A model generated the notes under the pieces. It ran no database searches, was not told the origin of the DNA, and worked only from the letters and a program-made list of their open reading frames with translations. A program made the translations under genes and the position numbers. From assembly GCF_023509035.1 (NCBI RefSeq), contig NZ_CP075583.1, forward strand, positions 5,332,001 to 5,396,000: a DNA stretch of 64,000 nt, read 5' to 3'. Source of the stretch: Janthinobacterium lividum (GTDB lineage Bacteria > Pseudomonadota > Gammaproteobacteria > Burkholderiales > Burkholderiaceae_D). This document shows positions 50,236 through 60,594 of this stretch, piece by piece (within the stretch, counting starts at the first letter, position 1; each line of letters begins with the position of its first letter).

Positions 50236-51428
50236 CTAGAGCGGCGCGTCTAGTTTTTGCGACTGAAACCACAGCAGCAGCATGGCCAGCAGCGCCGCCA
50301 GCGCGCCGCCGATGGCGATGCTGGGCAAGCCAAAGGCGACGATCAGCGCGCCGCCCAGCGTGCCTCCCAAGGCGGTGCCCGCATTGAAGGCGGCGATATT
50401 CAGGCCCGCCGCCACGGCGTCGCTGCCCGGGCAATGCCGCTGCGCCAGACGTAGCAAACGCATGGTCGACAGGGTCACGAGGGCAAAAAACAGCAAGCCC
50501 AAGGTGCCGCACAGGGCCAGCATGGCCAGGGGCTGGGCGCGCAGCAGATAAAAGGCCAGCAGATTGAGCGCCAAGGCGGCCAGGGCCAGCACGCTGGCGC
50601 GCAGCGCGGAAGGGCGATCCGCGCACCAGCCGCCCAGCAGATTGCCGCCGATGGCGCACACGCCAAAGCACAGCATGGCGGCGCCCAGCCAGCCCGCGTC
50701 GAGCCCACCCAGCTGCAGCAGGAAGGGCGAGATGTACGTAAAAAAATGAAGGTGGCCACGCTGACCAGCGCCGCGACGCCGGCCGCCAGCAGCAGAGGGA
50801 GCCGCAAGATGGCGCGCAGGCTGGCCAGGGCCGATGCGGCGGCGGCCTGCTGGCGCGCGGCCGGCATGGCGAAGCGCAAGCCGGCGCCGCCGCACAGCGC
50901 CACCACGCCGATGGCGGCAAACACCCAGCGCCACGACGAGACGGCGCCCAGCCACGTCCCCAGCGGCACGCCGCCGGCCAGCGCCAGGGTCAGGCCCAGC
51001 CAGACGATGGACAGCGCCCTGCCCGCGCGGGAAGGGTCGACCAGGCTGGTGGCCGCGTGCGACGCCACGGCCATGAACACGCCATGCGCGAGGCCGACGG
51101 CAAAGCGCACACAAAGCAGCACGCCCAGCGCCGGCGCGGCCGCCATGGCTACGCTGCCGGCCGCCAGCACGGCCATCGTCGCCACCAGAACGTGGCGCGT
51201 AGGCCGGCGCGCCAGCATGGCCGTCAGCACGGGCGCGCCGATGGCCGCCCCCAGCGCATACGCGGCGATGGCCCCGCCGGCCGCCGCCACGCTGGCGTGC
51301 AAGTCGCGCGCCATGGGCGTCAACAGGCCCGCGGCGATGAATTCGCACAAGCCGAAGGCAAAGCTGCACAACGACAGCCAATAAATGGAAGGGGGCAGCG
51401 CGCGGCTGCGCGACGAAACGTTGGACAT
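50236..51428 (-). CDS. MFS exporter, AraJ/drug-resistance type (frameshift)
   Basis: About 397 residues with twelve membrane helices when restored: YWLSLCSFAFGLCEFIAAGLLTPMARDL at the N-terminus, LARRPTRHVLV loop. After ALVSVATFIF the frame goes wrong, while another frame continues FFTYISPFLLQLGGLDAGWLG through to LLLWFQSQKLDAPL. The A7 run at 50740-50746 (A8 expected) explains the break. AGGA is six bases before ATG 51428. The LysR gene lies 90 bp upstream on the same strand. Confidence 0.87.
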
Positions 51429-51518
51429 GGCCATTCCTGACAGTCAAAACGCCATGCTGGCCCCTGGGCCATCATCTGTAAAATATCTTATTTATCTTGA
51501 AACGAGACGTTCAAAGTC

Positions 51519-52421
51519 TCACTGAGCAGCGGCCAGCCGCAGTTGCGCCAGCAGCCGCTCGCGCACGGGGGACGTGCGCTGCGGATCCCACGCCATGTAC
51601 AGGTCGAGCTGGCGCAAGGCCTCGGGCGCGCTGCTTGCCAGCGGCAGCATGACCACGCCGGCAGGCCTGGACGCCGCCAGGCTGGCCGGCAACAGGGCCA
51701 CGCCGAAGCCGGCCGCCACCAGCCCCAGCACCGTCTGCAAGCGGCGCGCCTGCTGCACCACATTCGGCACGAAGCCCGCATGCAGGCACAGGCTGGCCAG
51801 CTGGTCGTGAAAACCCTGGCCCAGCTCGCGCGGCGAGGCGACGAAATCGTCACCGCCCAGGTCCGCCAGATCCACCCTCGCCAGCCCTGCGCAGCGGTGG
51901 TTCAACGGCAGCGCAACGACGATGTCTTCGCCGGACAGGCGCTCGAAGCGCAAGCCCGGCGTGCTGCGCCCCGGCGCGCGCAGCAGGGCGATATCGACGT
52001 CGCCCCGCTCCAGCCACTCGACCTGTTGCTGCGTCGATGCTTCGCGCAAGGTGAATTGCACGGCGGGCGAGGCAGCGCGGAAGGCGCGCAAGGCAGTCAA
52101 TACGTGGGCGTATGGCGTGATGTGGATGAAACTGAGGCGCAAGTGCCCCTCGATGCCCTGCGCCACGCGGCGCGTGGCTGCCACGCCCTCTTCCAGGCTG
52201 GCCAGCACCTGGCGCGCCGTGGACAGGAACGCCATACCGGCCGGGGTCAGACTGACCTTGCGGTTGCTGCGCTCGAATACGGGGTAGCCGAGCGCCTCTT
52301 CCAGCCGCAGGATGGCCTGCGACAGCGGCGGCTGCGCCATGTGCAGCCGTTCGGCCGCGCGGCGGAAATTGAGCTCCTCGGCGACGGCGATGAACTGGCG
52401 CAGCAGCCGGGTTTCTATCAT
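51519..52421 (-). CDS. LysR family transcriptional regulator
   Basis: A 300-residue regulator with the LysR HTH at residues 1-60 (LLRQFIAVAEELNFRRAAERLHMAQPPLSQAI) and a periplasmic-binding-like effector domain (LRLSFIHITPYAHVL, GDVDIALLRAP, GVALLPASL). The start overlaps the trmJ stop by 4 bp (ATGA). It is upstream of the MFS gene on the same strand, a likely target, although LysR genes more often lie divergent from theirs. Confidence 0.93.
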   Translation of the reverse strand: MIETRLLRQFIAVAEELNFRRAAERLHMAQPPLSQAILRLEEALGYPVFERSNRKVSLTPAGMAFLSTARQVLASLEEGVAATRRVAQGIEGHLRLSFIHITPYAHVLTALRAFRAASPAVQFTLREASTQQQVEWLERGDVDIALLRAPGRSTPGLRFERLSGEDIVVALPLNHRCAGLARVDLADLGGDDFVASPRELGQGFHDQLASLCLHAGFVPNVVQQARRLQTVLGLVAAGFGVALLPASLAASRPAGVVMLPLASSAPEALRQLDLYMAWDPQRTSPVRERLLAQLRLAAAQ

Positions 52422-53182
52422 GGGCCTTTTTTGCTCATCGCCAGGATATGGCGCGCGATGCCACGCAGGATATTGACTTCTTCCGTTTCCAGCCCCGTAC
52501 GCGAAAACAGGCGTTTCAGACGGGGCATCAGCTTTTTCGGGTTGTCGGCGTCGAGGAAATCGATGGCCACCAGCGCCTGCTCAAGATGCGCATACATGCC
52601 GTCGACCTGCGCCAGGCTGGCGGCGTCGCCGTGAAAACCGACGGGGCTGGCCGCCTGGGCATCGCCGAGGGCCGCCACGCGGCATTCATAGGCGACGACC
52701 TGCGCCGCCTGCGACAGGTTCAGCGAGGAATACGCGGGATTGGCGGGAATGTTGATCAGCACATTGCACTGCTCGACGATCTCGTTGGGCAAGCCGAAGC
52801 GCTCGTTGCCGAAGATGACGGCCGCGTGCAAGTCTTCGCTGGCGGCCAGCTGGCTGGCGATGGCGCGCGGCGCGGTGACGGGCGGCGAAAATTCGCGCAA
52901 TCTGGCCGACACGGCGGCCGCGTAATTGCAGCCTCCGAGCGCCTCGGCGATCGAGCCGACGATGCGCGCGCCAGACAAAATATCCTGCGCGCCGCTGGCG
53001 AAGGCCACCGCTTCCGCATCCGTCAAGGCATCGGGAAAGCGGGGATTGACCAGCACCAGATCGGAAAACCCCATCGTTTTCATGGCGCGCGCGACGCCGC
53101 CAATGTTGCCAGGACGACTAGTTTCGACAAGAATAAATCGCAGGCGTTTGAAAAGAGACGTGTTGATTTCGGGCAGATTCAT
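52418..53182 (-). CDS. trmJ: tRNA (cytidine/uridine-2'-O)-methyltransferase TrmJ
   Basis: SPOUT methyltransferase modifying position 32 of tRNA. A 254-residue protein with FILVETSRPGNIGGVARAMKTMGFSDLVLVNPR at the start, AVIFGNERFGLPNEI in the knot and INIPANPAYSSLNLSQAAQVVAYE as the SAM-binding knot motif. A C-terminal helical extension (EEVNILRGIARHILAMSKKG) is typical of TrmJ. Divergent from suhB, as in many proteobacteria. Confidence 0.95.
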   Translation of the reverse strand: MNLPEINTSLFKRLRFILVETSRPGNIGGVARAMKTMGFSDLVLVNPRFPDALTDAEAVAFASGAQDILSGARIVGSIAEALGGCNYAAAVSARLREFSPPVTAPRAIASQLAASEDLHAAVIFGNERFGLPNEIVEQCNVLINIPANPAYSSLNLSQAAQVVAYECRVAALGDAQAASPVGFHGDAASLAQVDGMYAHLEQALVAIDFLDADNPKKLMPRLKRLFSRTGLETEEVNILRGIARHILAMSKKGP

Positions 53183-53368
53183 TTAAAATAGCGCTATTGC
53201 GCGGTATCGATACAGGAAATTTCGGGAAACGGAGTCACAAAACGCTGACTCCAGGCCGGGATTTTAACCACTTCGGCACCGCTCCGCTCTTTAATTCATT
53301 CTTGCACTCTATCGTACCGGCGCCGAAAGGCGACGCTGGGCGATCGCGTGCTTTTAACGGAAGCTCAC

Positions 53369-54160
53369 ATGCACCCAATGCTCAATACGGCGATCAAAGC
53401 CGCCCGCCGCGGCGCCGCCGTCATCAATCGCGCCTCTTTTGACCTCGACCGCGTCGTCGTCACGGAAAAACAACATAACGATTTCGTCACCGACGTCGAC
53501 CAGGCGGCCGAACAAGCCATCATCGAGGTGCTGTCCAAAGCCTACCCGGACCACGCGTTCCTGGCTGAGGAATCGGGAGCTTCCGCCAACTCGCACGACG
53601 AGAATGAATATCAGTGGATCATCGACCCGATCGATGGCACCACCAACTTTATCCACGGCTTCCCGCAATACTGCATCTCGATCGCCCTCGCGCATCGCGG
53701 CGTCATCACGCAAGCCGTCATCTACGACCCGGTCCGCAACGACCTGTTCACGGCCACCAAGGGCGCCGGCGCCTACCTGAACGAAAAACGCATCCGCGTC
53801 ACCAAACTGGACCGCATCTCGAACGCCCTGCTGGGCACCGGCTACGTGGCCGGCAGCGCCCGCGCGCTGGATGAATACCTGAAAATGTACGCGATCATGG
53901 GCGAACGCAGCCAGGGCGTACGCCGCGCCGGCTCGGCCGCGCTGGACCTGGCCTACGTCGCTTGCGGCCGCCTGGACGGCTTCTACGAAAAAGGCTTGAA
54001 GCCTTGGGATATCGCCGCCGGCGCCCTGATGATCACGGAATCGGGCGGCATCGTCGGTGAATTTTCCGGCGAATCGGACTACCTGTACAAGGGCGACGTC
54101 ATCGCCGCCAGCCCTAAGATCTTTGGCCAGATGATCACCCTGCTGACGCCATTCGCCTGA
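53369..54160 (+). CDS. suhB: Inositol-1-monophosphatase SuhB
   Basis: 263 residues. Mg-binding motifs: [31 protein letters not shown] and the C-terminal [18 protein letters not shown]. SuhB acts as inositol monophosphatase and as an RNA polymerase/ribosomal RNA antitermination partner in E. coli. GGAAG precedes the ATG at 53369; a GTG 21 bp upstream is less likely. Confidence 0.95.
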   Translation: MHPMLNTAIKAARRGAAVINRASFDLDRVVVTEKQHNDFVTDVDQAAEQAIIEVLSKAYPDHAFLAEESGASANSHDENEYQWIIDPIDGTTNFIHGFPQYCISIALAHRGVITQAVIYDPVRNDLFTATKGAGAYLNEKRIRVTKLDRISNALLGTGYVAGSARALDEYLKMYAIMGERSQGVRRAGSAALDLAYVACGRLDGFYEKGLKPWDIAAGALMITESGGIVGEFSGESDYLYKGDVIAASPKIFGQMITLLTPFA

Positions 54161-54181
54161 TTGCCAGACGCGGGCTGACGT

Positions 54182-54220
54182 AAAAAAAGCTGCCGGAGTT
54201 TCCTCCGGCAGCTTTTTTTT
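54182..54220. terminator. Strong bidirectional terminator between suhB and tadC
   Basis: A7, the stem GCTGCCGGAG / CTCCGGCAGC with a TTTC loop, then T8. It ends both suhB and the whole tad operon. Confidence 0.95.
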
Positions 54221-54226
54221 GCCCCC

Positions 54227-55168
54227 TCAGCTGCCCCTCATGGCCGGCAGCAGCACGCGGTAAATCTGCAGGAACGCCGGCCCCATCAGCACCACCATCA
54301 GCGAGGGGAAGATGAAAAAGATCAGCGGAAACAGCAGCTTGAGTGCGATCCTGGCCGCCGTTTCCTCGGCACGCTGGCGCCGCTTGGTGCGCAGCTGGTC
54401 GGACTGCACGCGCAGCGACGCGGCTATGCTCGTGCCGAAGCGCTCGGCCTGGATCAGCAGGGTCACCAGCGCGTCCACATCGTCCACTCCGGTGCGCAGG
54501 GCCAGGTTGCGCAAAGCCTTGTCCTTGGCGCTGCCGGCGCGCAGCTCCAAGGTCACCAGTTGCAGCTCTTCGGCCAGGACCGCGCTTTTCAGGCCGATTT
54601 CCTGCGCCACGCGCGCCAGTGCCGCATCCATCGCCAGCCCCGCTTCGACACACACTGTCATCAGGTCCAGCGCATCGGGAAAGGTCTCGAACACTTCGCG
54701 CTGACGCTGCTTCAGGCAGTGCGACAGCCAGACATTGGGCAGGTAATAACCGAGGGCGGCCGCCGCGAGCAGCCACAACGGCAAATTGTGCCCGCCCTGG
54801 CGCAGCAGAAAGTACACCAGCAGCGGCAAGCCCACGAACAAGCCTGTCTTGGCCGCGTAAAACAGCGCGGGCGCGGCCTGGCTGCGCCAGCCGGCATGGA
54901 CGAAGCGGCTGCGGATGGGCGAACTTTCCCAGCCCTCGTCCGGCAGCGACAGCCTGGCCAGCGGGCGCGTCAGGCTGACGGCATGCGCCAGCCAGCGCCG
55001 CCTGGCATGGCGCTCCCGGTCGCCGGCGGCGCCGGCATCGCCCAGCGCCTGCAGCCGCTCCTGCACCGCACTGCCGGCGAGCAGGCGCAGCACCAGCAAG
55101 GCCAGCGCGAAAACAATCAGGAACAGCAGGCCCAGCAAAGCCAACTGCGCCGCACTCATGTTGCTCAT
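54227..55168 (-). CDS. tadC: Tad pilus inner-membrane protein TadC
   Basis: A 313-residue type II secretion F-domain protein with membrane helices near the N-terminus, centre and C-terminus. F-domain parts: FPDALDLMTVCVEAGLAMDAALARVAQEI and LIQAERFGTSIAASLRVQSDQLR. With TadB it forms the platform of the Flp pilus machine. Last gene of the locus; the terminator follows its stop directly, so no tadD or tadEFG lies downstream. Confidence 0.92.
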   Translation of the reverse strand: MSNMSAAQLALLGLLFLIVFALALLVLRLLAGSAVQERLQALGDAGAAGDRERHARRRWLAHAVSLTRPLARLSLPDEGWESSPIRSRFVHAGWRSQAAPALFYAAKTGLFVGLPLLVYFLLRQGGHNLPLWLLAAAALGYYLPNVWLSHCLKQRQREVFETFPDALDLMTVCVEAGLAMDAALARVAQEIGLKSAVLAEELQLVTLELRAGSAKDKALRNLALRTGVDDVDALVTLLIQAERFGTSIAASLRVQSDQLRTKRRQRAEETAARIALKLLFPLIFFIFPSLMVVLMGPAFLQIYRVLLPAMRGS

Positions 55169-55186
55169 CGTGTCTTTTCTTTCATA

Positions 55187-56155
55187 TCACACCCGGATAT
55201 TGATAATTTTTCTGATGCACAGCACGCCAAGCATCAGCAAGCCCAGCGATACGGCGACCATCTTGCGCCCGCCCCCATCCGTGTACAGCACGGCAATAAA
55301 CTGCGGATTCATCATGTGCATCATCAGCGCCGCGCCAAACGGCAGCAAGCCCAGGACCCAGGCCGACATGCGCCCTTCGGCCGACAACACGCGCACCTGC
55401 CCCAGCAATTTCAGGCGGTCACGGATGATGGCGCTGATGCTGCTCAGCAATTCAGTCAGATTGCCGCCCGTTTCGCGCTGGATCAGCACGGCGATGACGA
55501 AATAGCGCAAGTCCGTGCTGGGCACGCGCGCGGCCAGGTTGCCCAGCGCATCGGCCATCGCGACGCCGAAACTGACTTCGTCGAACACCGCGCGGAACTC
55601 TTCGGCCAGCGGCCCCGTCATTTCCTCGCCCACCATTTTCAGCGCGGTCGGAAAGGCATGGCCGGCGCGCATGGCGCGACTCATCAGGTCGAGCGCGTCC
55701 GGCAGTTGCTGCTCGATGCGCACCAGCCGCTTGCTCCTGGCGCGGCGCACCAGCAGGTACGGCAGCACTGCGCCGCCCACACCCAGGCCCAGGCGCACAT
55801 ACCATGGCAGGGGCAGCGCGCTGGCCACCAGCAGGCCGGCCGTCCCACCAAGTGCGCAATAGCCCAGGAAGCCGGCCACCAGCCAGCGCATGCCCGCCTG
55901 CAGCAGCAGTTGCTCGAGGCGCCGCGCGCCGGGCAAGCCTTCCAGCACGCCTTGCAGGAGGGGATAGACGCTCAGCGGGCGCTGCTTGGTGATCGACAGC
56001 GCCTGTTCGCCATCGCTGGCCGTGTACATGGCTTGCAGGCGCCGCGCCACCCGCGCCGCGCCCGCCCCCCGCGCCGCTTGCCACGCCAGCCAGGCGCCAG
56101 CCACCAGCAGCAGGACGGCCAGGAAGAGAAACAGATAGACAAGGTAGGAAAGCAT
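55187..56155 (-). CDS. tadB: Tad pilus inner-membrane protein TadB
   Basis: A 322-residue protein with an N-terminal helix ([22 protein letters not shown]) and the F-domain pattern [29 protein letters not shown] and [27 protein letters not shown]. Partner of TadC. The gap to the cpaF stop is 6 bp. Confidence 0.92.
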   Translation of the reverse strand: MLSYLVYLFLFLAVLLLVAGAWLAWQAARGAGAARVARRLQAMYTASDGEQALSITKQRPLSVYPLLQGVLEGLPGARRLEQLLLQAGMRWLVAGFLGYCALGGTAGLLVASALPLPWYVRLGLGVGGAVLPYLLVRRARSKRLVRIEQQLPDALDLMSRAMRAGHAFPTALKMVGEEMTGPLAEEFRAVFDEVSFGVAMADALGNLAARVPSTDLRYFVIAVLIQRETGGNLTELLSSISAIIRDRLKLLGQVRVLSAEGRMSAWVLGLLPFGAALMMHMMNPQFIAVLYTDGGGRKMVAVSLGLLMLGVLCIRKIINIRV

Positions 56156-56161
56156 GGCGGA

Positions 56162-57532
56162 TCAGCGCCCCGCCGCGGTGGGTTCGAACAGGCCGGCCGA
56201 CACGCCGATGCCAAAGCTGTTCAGGCGCTCGAGGAAGCGCGGGCGGATGCCGCTGGCCGAGAAATGCCCGACCACCGCGCCGCCCTCGGCCACGCCGGTC
56301 TGCCTGAAACTGAAGATTTCCTGCATCGTGATGACCTCCCCTTCCATGCCCGTGATTTCCTGGATCGACGTGACCTTGCGCTTGCCGTCGATCAGGCGCG
56401 ACACCTGCACCACCACCGACACGGCCGAGCTGATCTGCTGCCGGATAGCCTTGCTGGGCAGGTTGGCCGCCGCCATGCTGATCATGTTTTCCAGCCGCGT
56501 GATGGCGTCGCGCGGCGTATTGGCGTGGATGGTCGCCATCGAGCCTTCATGGCCCGTGTTCATCGCGCCCAGCATGTCGAGCGCCTCGGCGCCGCGCACC
56601 TCGCCCAGGATGATGCGGTCCGGGCGCATGCGCAGCGCATTGCGCACCAGCGCGCGCTGGCTCACCTCGCCCTTGCCTTCGATATTGGCTGGCCGCGTTT
56701 CCAGGCGCACCACGTGCGGCTGCTGCAATTGCAGTTCGGCCGCGTCTTCCACCGTGACGATGCGTTCCGTATGGCCGATAAAGCCGGAAATCACGTTGAG
56801 CATGGTGGTCTTGCCGCTGCCCGTGCCGCCGGAAATGAGGATATTCATCTTCGCCTTGCCGAGGCCCTGCAGCACTTCGGCCATCTCGGCCGTCATGCTG
56901 TGGTAGGCGACCAGGTCGGCCAGGCGCAGCGGATCGACGGAGAAACGCCGGATCGACATCACCGGGCCGTCGATCGCCAGCGGCGGGATGATGGCGTTGA
57001 CGCGCGAACCGTCGGGCAGGCGCGCATCGACCATGGGACTCGATTCGTCGATGCGGCGGCCCACGCGCGAGACGATCTTGTCGATGATTTTCATCAGGTG
57101 GGCGTCATCGTCGAAGCTGATGTCGGTCAGCTCCAGGCGGCCGCCGCGCTCCACATAGACCTGCTTGTGGCCGTTGACGAGGATGTCCGACACGCTGGCG
57201 TCCGAGAGCAGCGTTTCGAGCGGCCCGAAGCCCAGCATCTCGTGCTGGATGTCGCGCGTCAGGCTCTTGCGCTCGGCGTCGTTGATGACCACCGCCTCTT
57301 CGTCCAGCAAGCGCTCGACCAGGCCGCGCAATTCTTCGCGGATGCGCTCCTGCGACAGGCGCTGCATGCTTTCCAGGTCGACCCGTTCGAGCAGCAGCCC
57401 ATGGATGCGCAGCTTGAGGTCGCGGTAGCCGTGGTTGTCGATGGCCGCCATGCGTTGCGGCGCGAGCGCGGCGATCTTGGCGCTGCCGAGCCGTTCGCGG
57501 ATGGACAAGGCGGCGATGGGGGAACTAGCCAT
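56162..57532 (-). CDS. cpaF: Tad pilus ATPase TadA/CpaF
   Basis: A 456-residue secretion ATPase of the VirB11/CpaF type. Walker [13 protein letters not shown], Asp box [11 protein letters not shown], Walker [20 protein letters not shown], His box [16 protein letters not shown]. It powers Flp pilus extension. AGGAG sits six bases before ATG 57532 (MASSPIAAL). Confidence 0.94.
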   Translation of the reverse strand: MASSPIAALSIRERLGSAKIAALAPQRMAAIDNHGYRDLKLRIHGLLLERVDLESMQRLSQERIREELRGLVERLLDEEAVVINDAERKSLTRDIQHEMLGFGPLETLLSDASVSDILVNGHKQVYVERGGRLELTDISFDDDAHLMKIIDKIVSRVGRRIDESSPMVDARLPDGSRVNAIIPPLAIDGPVMSIRRFSVDPLRLADLVAYHSMTAEMAEVLQGLGKAKMNILISGGTGSGKTTMLNVISGFIGHTERIVTVEDAAELQLQQPHVVRLETRPANIEGKGEVSQRALVRNALRMRPDRIILGEVRGAEALDMLGAMNTGHEGSMATIHANTPRDAITRLENMISMAAANLPSKAIRQQISSAVSVVVQVSRLIDGKRKVTSIQEITGMEGEVITMQEIFSFRQTGVAEGGAVVGHFSASGIRPRFLERLNSFGIGVSAGLFEPTAAGR

Positions 57533-57571
57533 GAAATGCTCCTGTTCTGGGATGGGGATCAAACGCGTGGA

Positions 57572-58732
57572 TCAGGCGCGCCGCAGGACGCGGCCCAGCC
57601 AGCCCTGGCGCGCCGTGCTGGCCGCGCCGCCGGCCAGGCTGGCGGCGAACTCCTGCAGCGAGCGGGTGATCGGGCTGGCTTTGTCGAGCTGTAAAATCGG
57701 CACGCCCTGGTTGACCGAGGCGGCCGCCGAGGCATAGTGATTGGGCACGGTGCGGTAGACCGTCGTGCCATACGCCGCTTCCAGGTCGCGCAAACGGATT
57801 TCGCCGCCCTTGTCGTGGCGGTTGACGATGATATGCACCTTGTCCTTCGCGTATTCGAGCGAGCGGAACATGCCCAGCAGGCGCTTGCCGTCGCGGATGT
57901 AGGGCAAGGTCGCCTGCAGGACGGGAAAGATCATGTCGGCGTGGTCCAGCGCGCGCACGCTGACGGCGTCCAGGTTGCGGCCAACGTCAAGCACGATGAA
58001 ATCGTACTGGCGCCTGGCCTGCCGGATGATGGCGTCGATGTGTTCGGGCGCCACTTCGCTGGCGTGGGCCGGGTCCTCGGGCGCGGCCAGCACGCTGTAG
58101 TTGGGCAGGATGTGCAGCATGCTCGATCCCAGGAACGAAGAGTCGAGCCGGTGGATGTCGCGCGTGACGTCGGACAGCGTGGCCAGCGGCTTGTTCTCGG
58201 AAACGAAGAGCGAGGCGTCGCCAAAATGCAGATTCATGTCGATCAGGGCAACGCGCTGCTGGCCGCCGGCGGCCAGCGCATAACCGAGGTTGCTGGCAAT
58301 GAAAGTGGCGCCGCTGCCGCCCTTGCAGGAGATGAAGGCCAGCACCTTGCCGTTGCCATGTTCGCGCCGCTCCAGCTTTTCCTCGATGCGTTCGAGCGCC
58401 GCATACAGGCTGGCCGGCGCGGCGGGAAACGGCAGCACATCGCGCACGCCTGCACGCATGGCCTGCAGCAGGAATTCAGGCGCCTGCTGGTGGCACAGCA
58501 CGATGAAGGCCATGCGCGGATGCAGGTTGCTGAGGCGCTCGATGGCGGCCAGGTCGGCGCCATCGTTCGATGGACGGTCGAAGATCAGCACGTCGGGCAG
58601 GGACTGCGCCGCCTGCAGCGGTTCGAGCGTTTCGCCGCCTGCGTTGATCTCGTCGAGCCGATTGCGGCTGCGCAGCAGCCGCCCCAGTTCGGACAGCGTT
58701 TTTTCATCCCTGGAATTGATGGCGATTTTCAC
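57572..58732 (-). CDS. cpaE: Tad pilus localisation protein TadZ/CpaE, GTG start
   Basis: 386 residues: an atypical receiver domain (LPDVLIFDRPSNDGADLAAIERL, without the usual acidic triad) followed by a ParA/MinD-like ATPase with the deviant Walker A CKGGSGATFIASNLG, ALIDMNLHFGDASLF and VLDVGRN. It places the Tad machine at the pole. The start is GTG at 58732 (MKIAINSRDEK), because AAGG lies 6-7 bases before it and the longer frame is Pro/Arg-rich shadow of the lipoprotein gene. Confidence 0.9.
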   Translation of the reverse strand: MKIAINSRDEKTLSELGRLLRSRNRLDEINAGGETLEPLQAAQSLPDVLIFDRPSNDGADLAAIERLSNLHPRMAFIVLCHQQAPEFLLQAMRAGVRDVLPFPAAPASLYAALERIEEKLERREHGNGKVLAFISCKGGSGATFIASNLGYALAAGGQQRVALIDMNLHFGDASLFVSENKPLATLSDVTRDIHRLDSSFLGSSMLHILPNYSVLAAPEDPAHASEVAPEHIDAIIRQARRQYDFIVLDVGRNLDAVSVRALDHADMIFPVLQATLPYIRDGKRLLGMFRSLEYAKDKVHIIVNRHDKGGEIRLRDLEAAYGTTVYRTVPNHYASAAASVNQGVPILQLDKASPITRSLQEFAASLAGGAASTARQGWLGRVLRRA

Positions 58733-58769
58733 GATATGCCTTGCTTGTTCTGTGGTGACGATGCCAGGT

Positions 58770-59042
58770 TCACTGGCGCGCCCCGACGCCGATGGTAAAG
58801 GCGGCCGCTTGCGGCGCGGGCGCGGCAAAGCTTTTCTGATACGCCGCGTAGGCGGCTTGGGCGGCCTTGCCGTCCATGCCGGCCACGGGGTCGCGGTTCG
58901 CGCCCGCCTGCGGCGACAGCACTTGCCGCAGGCGCAGTTGCTCGACGCTGTGGCCGAACTGGCGGTCCAGGTTCGGGGTGGCGGCGCAGCCGCTGGCGGC
59001 CAGGGCGGCCAGCAGCACGGAAAGAGAAAGGGAATGCTGCAT
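58770..59042 (-). CDS. Small lipoprotein of the Tad locus
   Basis: A 90-residue lipoprotein. The signal is MQHSLSLSVLLAALAASGCA with lipobox LAASGC, giving a mature chain of about 72 residues rich in Ala/Gln. It sits between cpaC and cpaE, where rcpB or cpaD (outer-membrane pilus lipoproteins) is found in other loci, but it is far shorter than both and lacks their recognisable parts. Likely a pilus assembly lipoprotein of lineage-restricted type. Confidence 0.75.
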   Translation of the reverse strand: MQHSLSLSVLLAALAASGCAATPNLDRQFGHSVEQLRLRQVLSPQAGANRDPVAGMDGKAAQAAYAAYQKSFAAPAPQAAAFTIGVGARQ

Positions 59043-59051
59043 GATGTGCTC

Positions 59052-60563
59052 CTATTGAATGTCCGGGCCGGCTGGCGCTGTCTGCGTGGCCGCTTCCTGC
59101 CGTGGCCGTGGCGCGGCGGCGCCTTCCATTTTTCCTTGCAAGAAGAACTCGCCGCGGCTGGGCGCCACATAGGCGTCGGTCGGCAACACGATGTCGCCGT
59201 CGAGCGCGCTGTCGAGCGGCTTGACCAGGTGCGGCGTGATGATGAACACCAGCTCGGTACGGTCGGTCTGGAAATCGCTGCTGCGGAACAGCGCGCCCAA
59301 CACGGGAATCTCGCCCAGGAAGGGCAAGGCCTTGATATTGGTCGTCACATTGTTCTTGATCAAGCCGCCAACGGCAAAACTCTGCCCATCGAACAGCTGC
59401 ACCGTGGTGGTGGTGCGCCGCGTGGTAAAGGCCGGCAGCACCGCATTGGCGGCGGCGCCCCCGCCGGTGGTGATGCCGATGCCTTCGCGGTTCAGCTCCG
59501 ACACTTCCGGCGCCACCTTCAGGTTGATGCGTCCGCCCTCCAGCACGGTGGGCGTGAATTTGACGGCAATGCCGAATTCCTTTTCCTCCAGCGTGATCTT
59601 GTTGGTGGTGCTGTCTTGCGCGACCGGAATGAAAATCTTGCCGCCCGCCAGGAAACTGGCTTCCTGGCCGCTGATGGCCATGATGTTCGGTTCGGCCAGC
59701 ACCTTGACCAGGCCGTCGCGCTTTTGCGCATCGAGCGTCAGCCCGTTGCCATTCTTGCCGTGCACGGCGCCCAGCTGGCTGGGATTGCCGCTGAGCAGGT
59801 TCGACAGCAGGCCGTAAGTCCAGTTGCCGCGCGTGCCGCTGATGCCCACGCTGGCGCCCAGCTGGTCGACCAGGGTTTTCGACACTTCGGCGATTTTCAC
59901 TTCCAGCATGACCTGTTGCGGCGCCGCGATCGACAGCATATTGATGACCTTGACGCCGCCGGCCGCACTGGCGGCGCCGTCGGCCGGAGCGGCCGCTTCG
60001 CCGGCGCCGCGCTGCGCATAGGCTTGCGCCATCTCCAGAATCTGGCTAGCCTTGACGCTGTCGCTTACCTGCCCCGACAGCACGATGCTGCCGCCGGCCG
60101 CGCCGGCCTTGACGGCGCGCTCGCCAGGGAAGACATAGGCCAGCTGTGCCTGCAAGCCCTCGACATCGATCTCGACTTCAATATCGACGATCACGGGGCG
60201 CTGCTGCCGGTCCCACAGGATCAGGTTGGTGCTGCCCGGGGCCAGGCCCCAGACGAACAGCTGGCTGGACGAGCCCAGCATCCTGGCGCCGGCCACCCGC
60301 GGATCGTTGACGGCGATCTGCGACACCGGCAGGCTCAGGCTGCGCAAGGTGGACTTGCCCACGGCGATGCGCACGGGCGCGCCCAGGCGGGCGATATCGG
60401 CGCCCAGCGACATGGCCGGCGCCGCGACTGGCGACATGACGGCCTGCCTGGCCGGCGCCGCCGCGATGGCGCTGCCCGGCCAGGCCAGGCCTGCCGCCGC
60501 GCCGCCCAGCGCCAGGGCCAGGCGCATGCCCGCACTCGAGGCGTGCTTACGAAATTTGTTCAT
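59052..60563 (-). CDS. cpaC: Tad pilus secretin RcpA/CpaC
   Basis: A 503-residue outer-membrane secretin. Signal peptide (AWPGSAIA), N-terminal pilus-assembly domain (IAVGKSTLRSLSLPVSQIAVNDPRVAG), a BON-like domain (GSIVLSGQVSDSVKASQ), the secretin gate and C-terminal secretin signature (TTVQLFDGQSFAVGGLI, LPFLGEIPVLGALFRS, ELVFIITPHLVKP). It forms the outer-membrane channel of the Flp pilus. A Pro/Ala tail follows. Confidence 0.93.
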   Translation of the reverse strand: MNKFRKHASSAGMRLALALGGAAAGLAWPGSAIAAAPARQAVMSPVAAPAMSLGADIARLGAPVRIAVGKSTLRSLSLPVSQIAVNDPRVAGARMLGSSSQLFVWGLAPGSTNLILWDRQQRPVIVDIEVEIDVEGLQAQLAYVFPGERAVKAGAAGGSIVLSGQVSDSVKASQILEMAQAYAQRGAGEAAAPADGAASAAGGVKVINMLSIAAPQQVMLEVKIAEVSKTLVDQLGASVGISGTRGNWTYGLLSNLLSGNPSQLGAVHGKNGNGLTLDAQKRDGLVKVLAEPNIMAISGQEASFLAGGKIFIPVAQDSTTNKITLEEKEFGIAVKFTPTVLEGGRINLKVAPEVSELNREGIGITTGGGAAANAVLPAFTTRRTTTTVQLFDGQSFAVGGLIKNNVTTNIKALPFLGEIPVLGALFRSSDFQTDRTELVFIITPHLVKPLDSALDGDIVLPTDAYVAPSRGEFFLQGKMEGAAAPRPRQEAATQTAPAGPDIQ

Positions 60564-60594
60564 CGATCATCCTTGCTCGCTTGCCTGCTGATTT

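Noticed and set aside
54560..57694. Open frame of 1044 codons opposite tadC, tadB and cpaF
   Set aside because: It crosses three real genes, has no ribosome-binding site and shows no domain; long antisense frames are common at this GC content.
57572..59170. Long (532-codon) version of the CpaE frame
   Set aside because: The first 146 codons are a Pro/Arg/Trp-rich shadow of the lipoprotein and secretin end; the GTG at 58732 has a proper ribosome-binding site.
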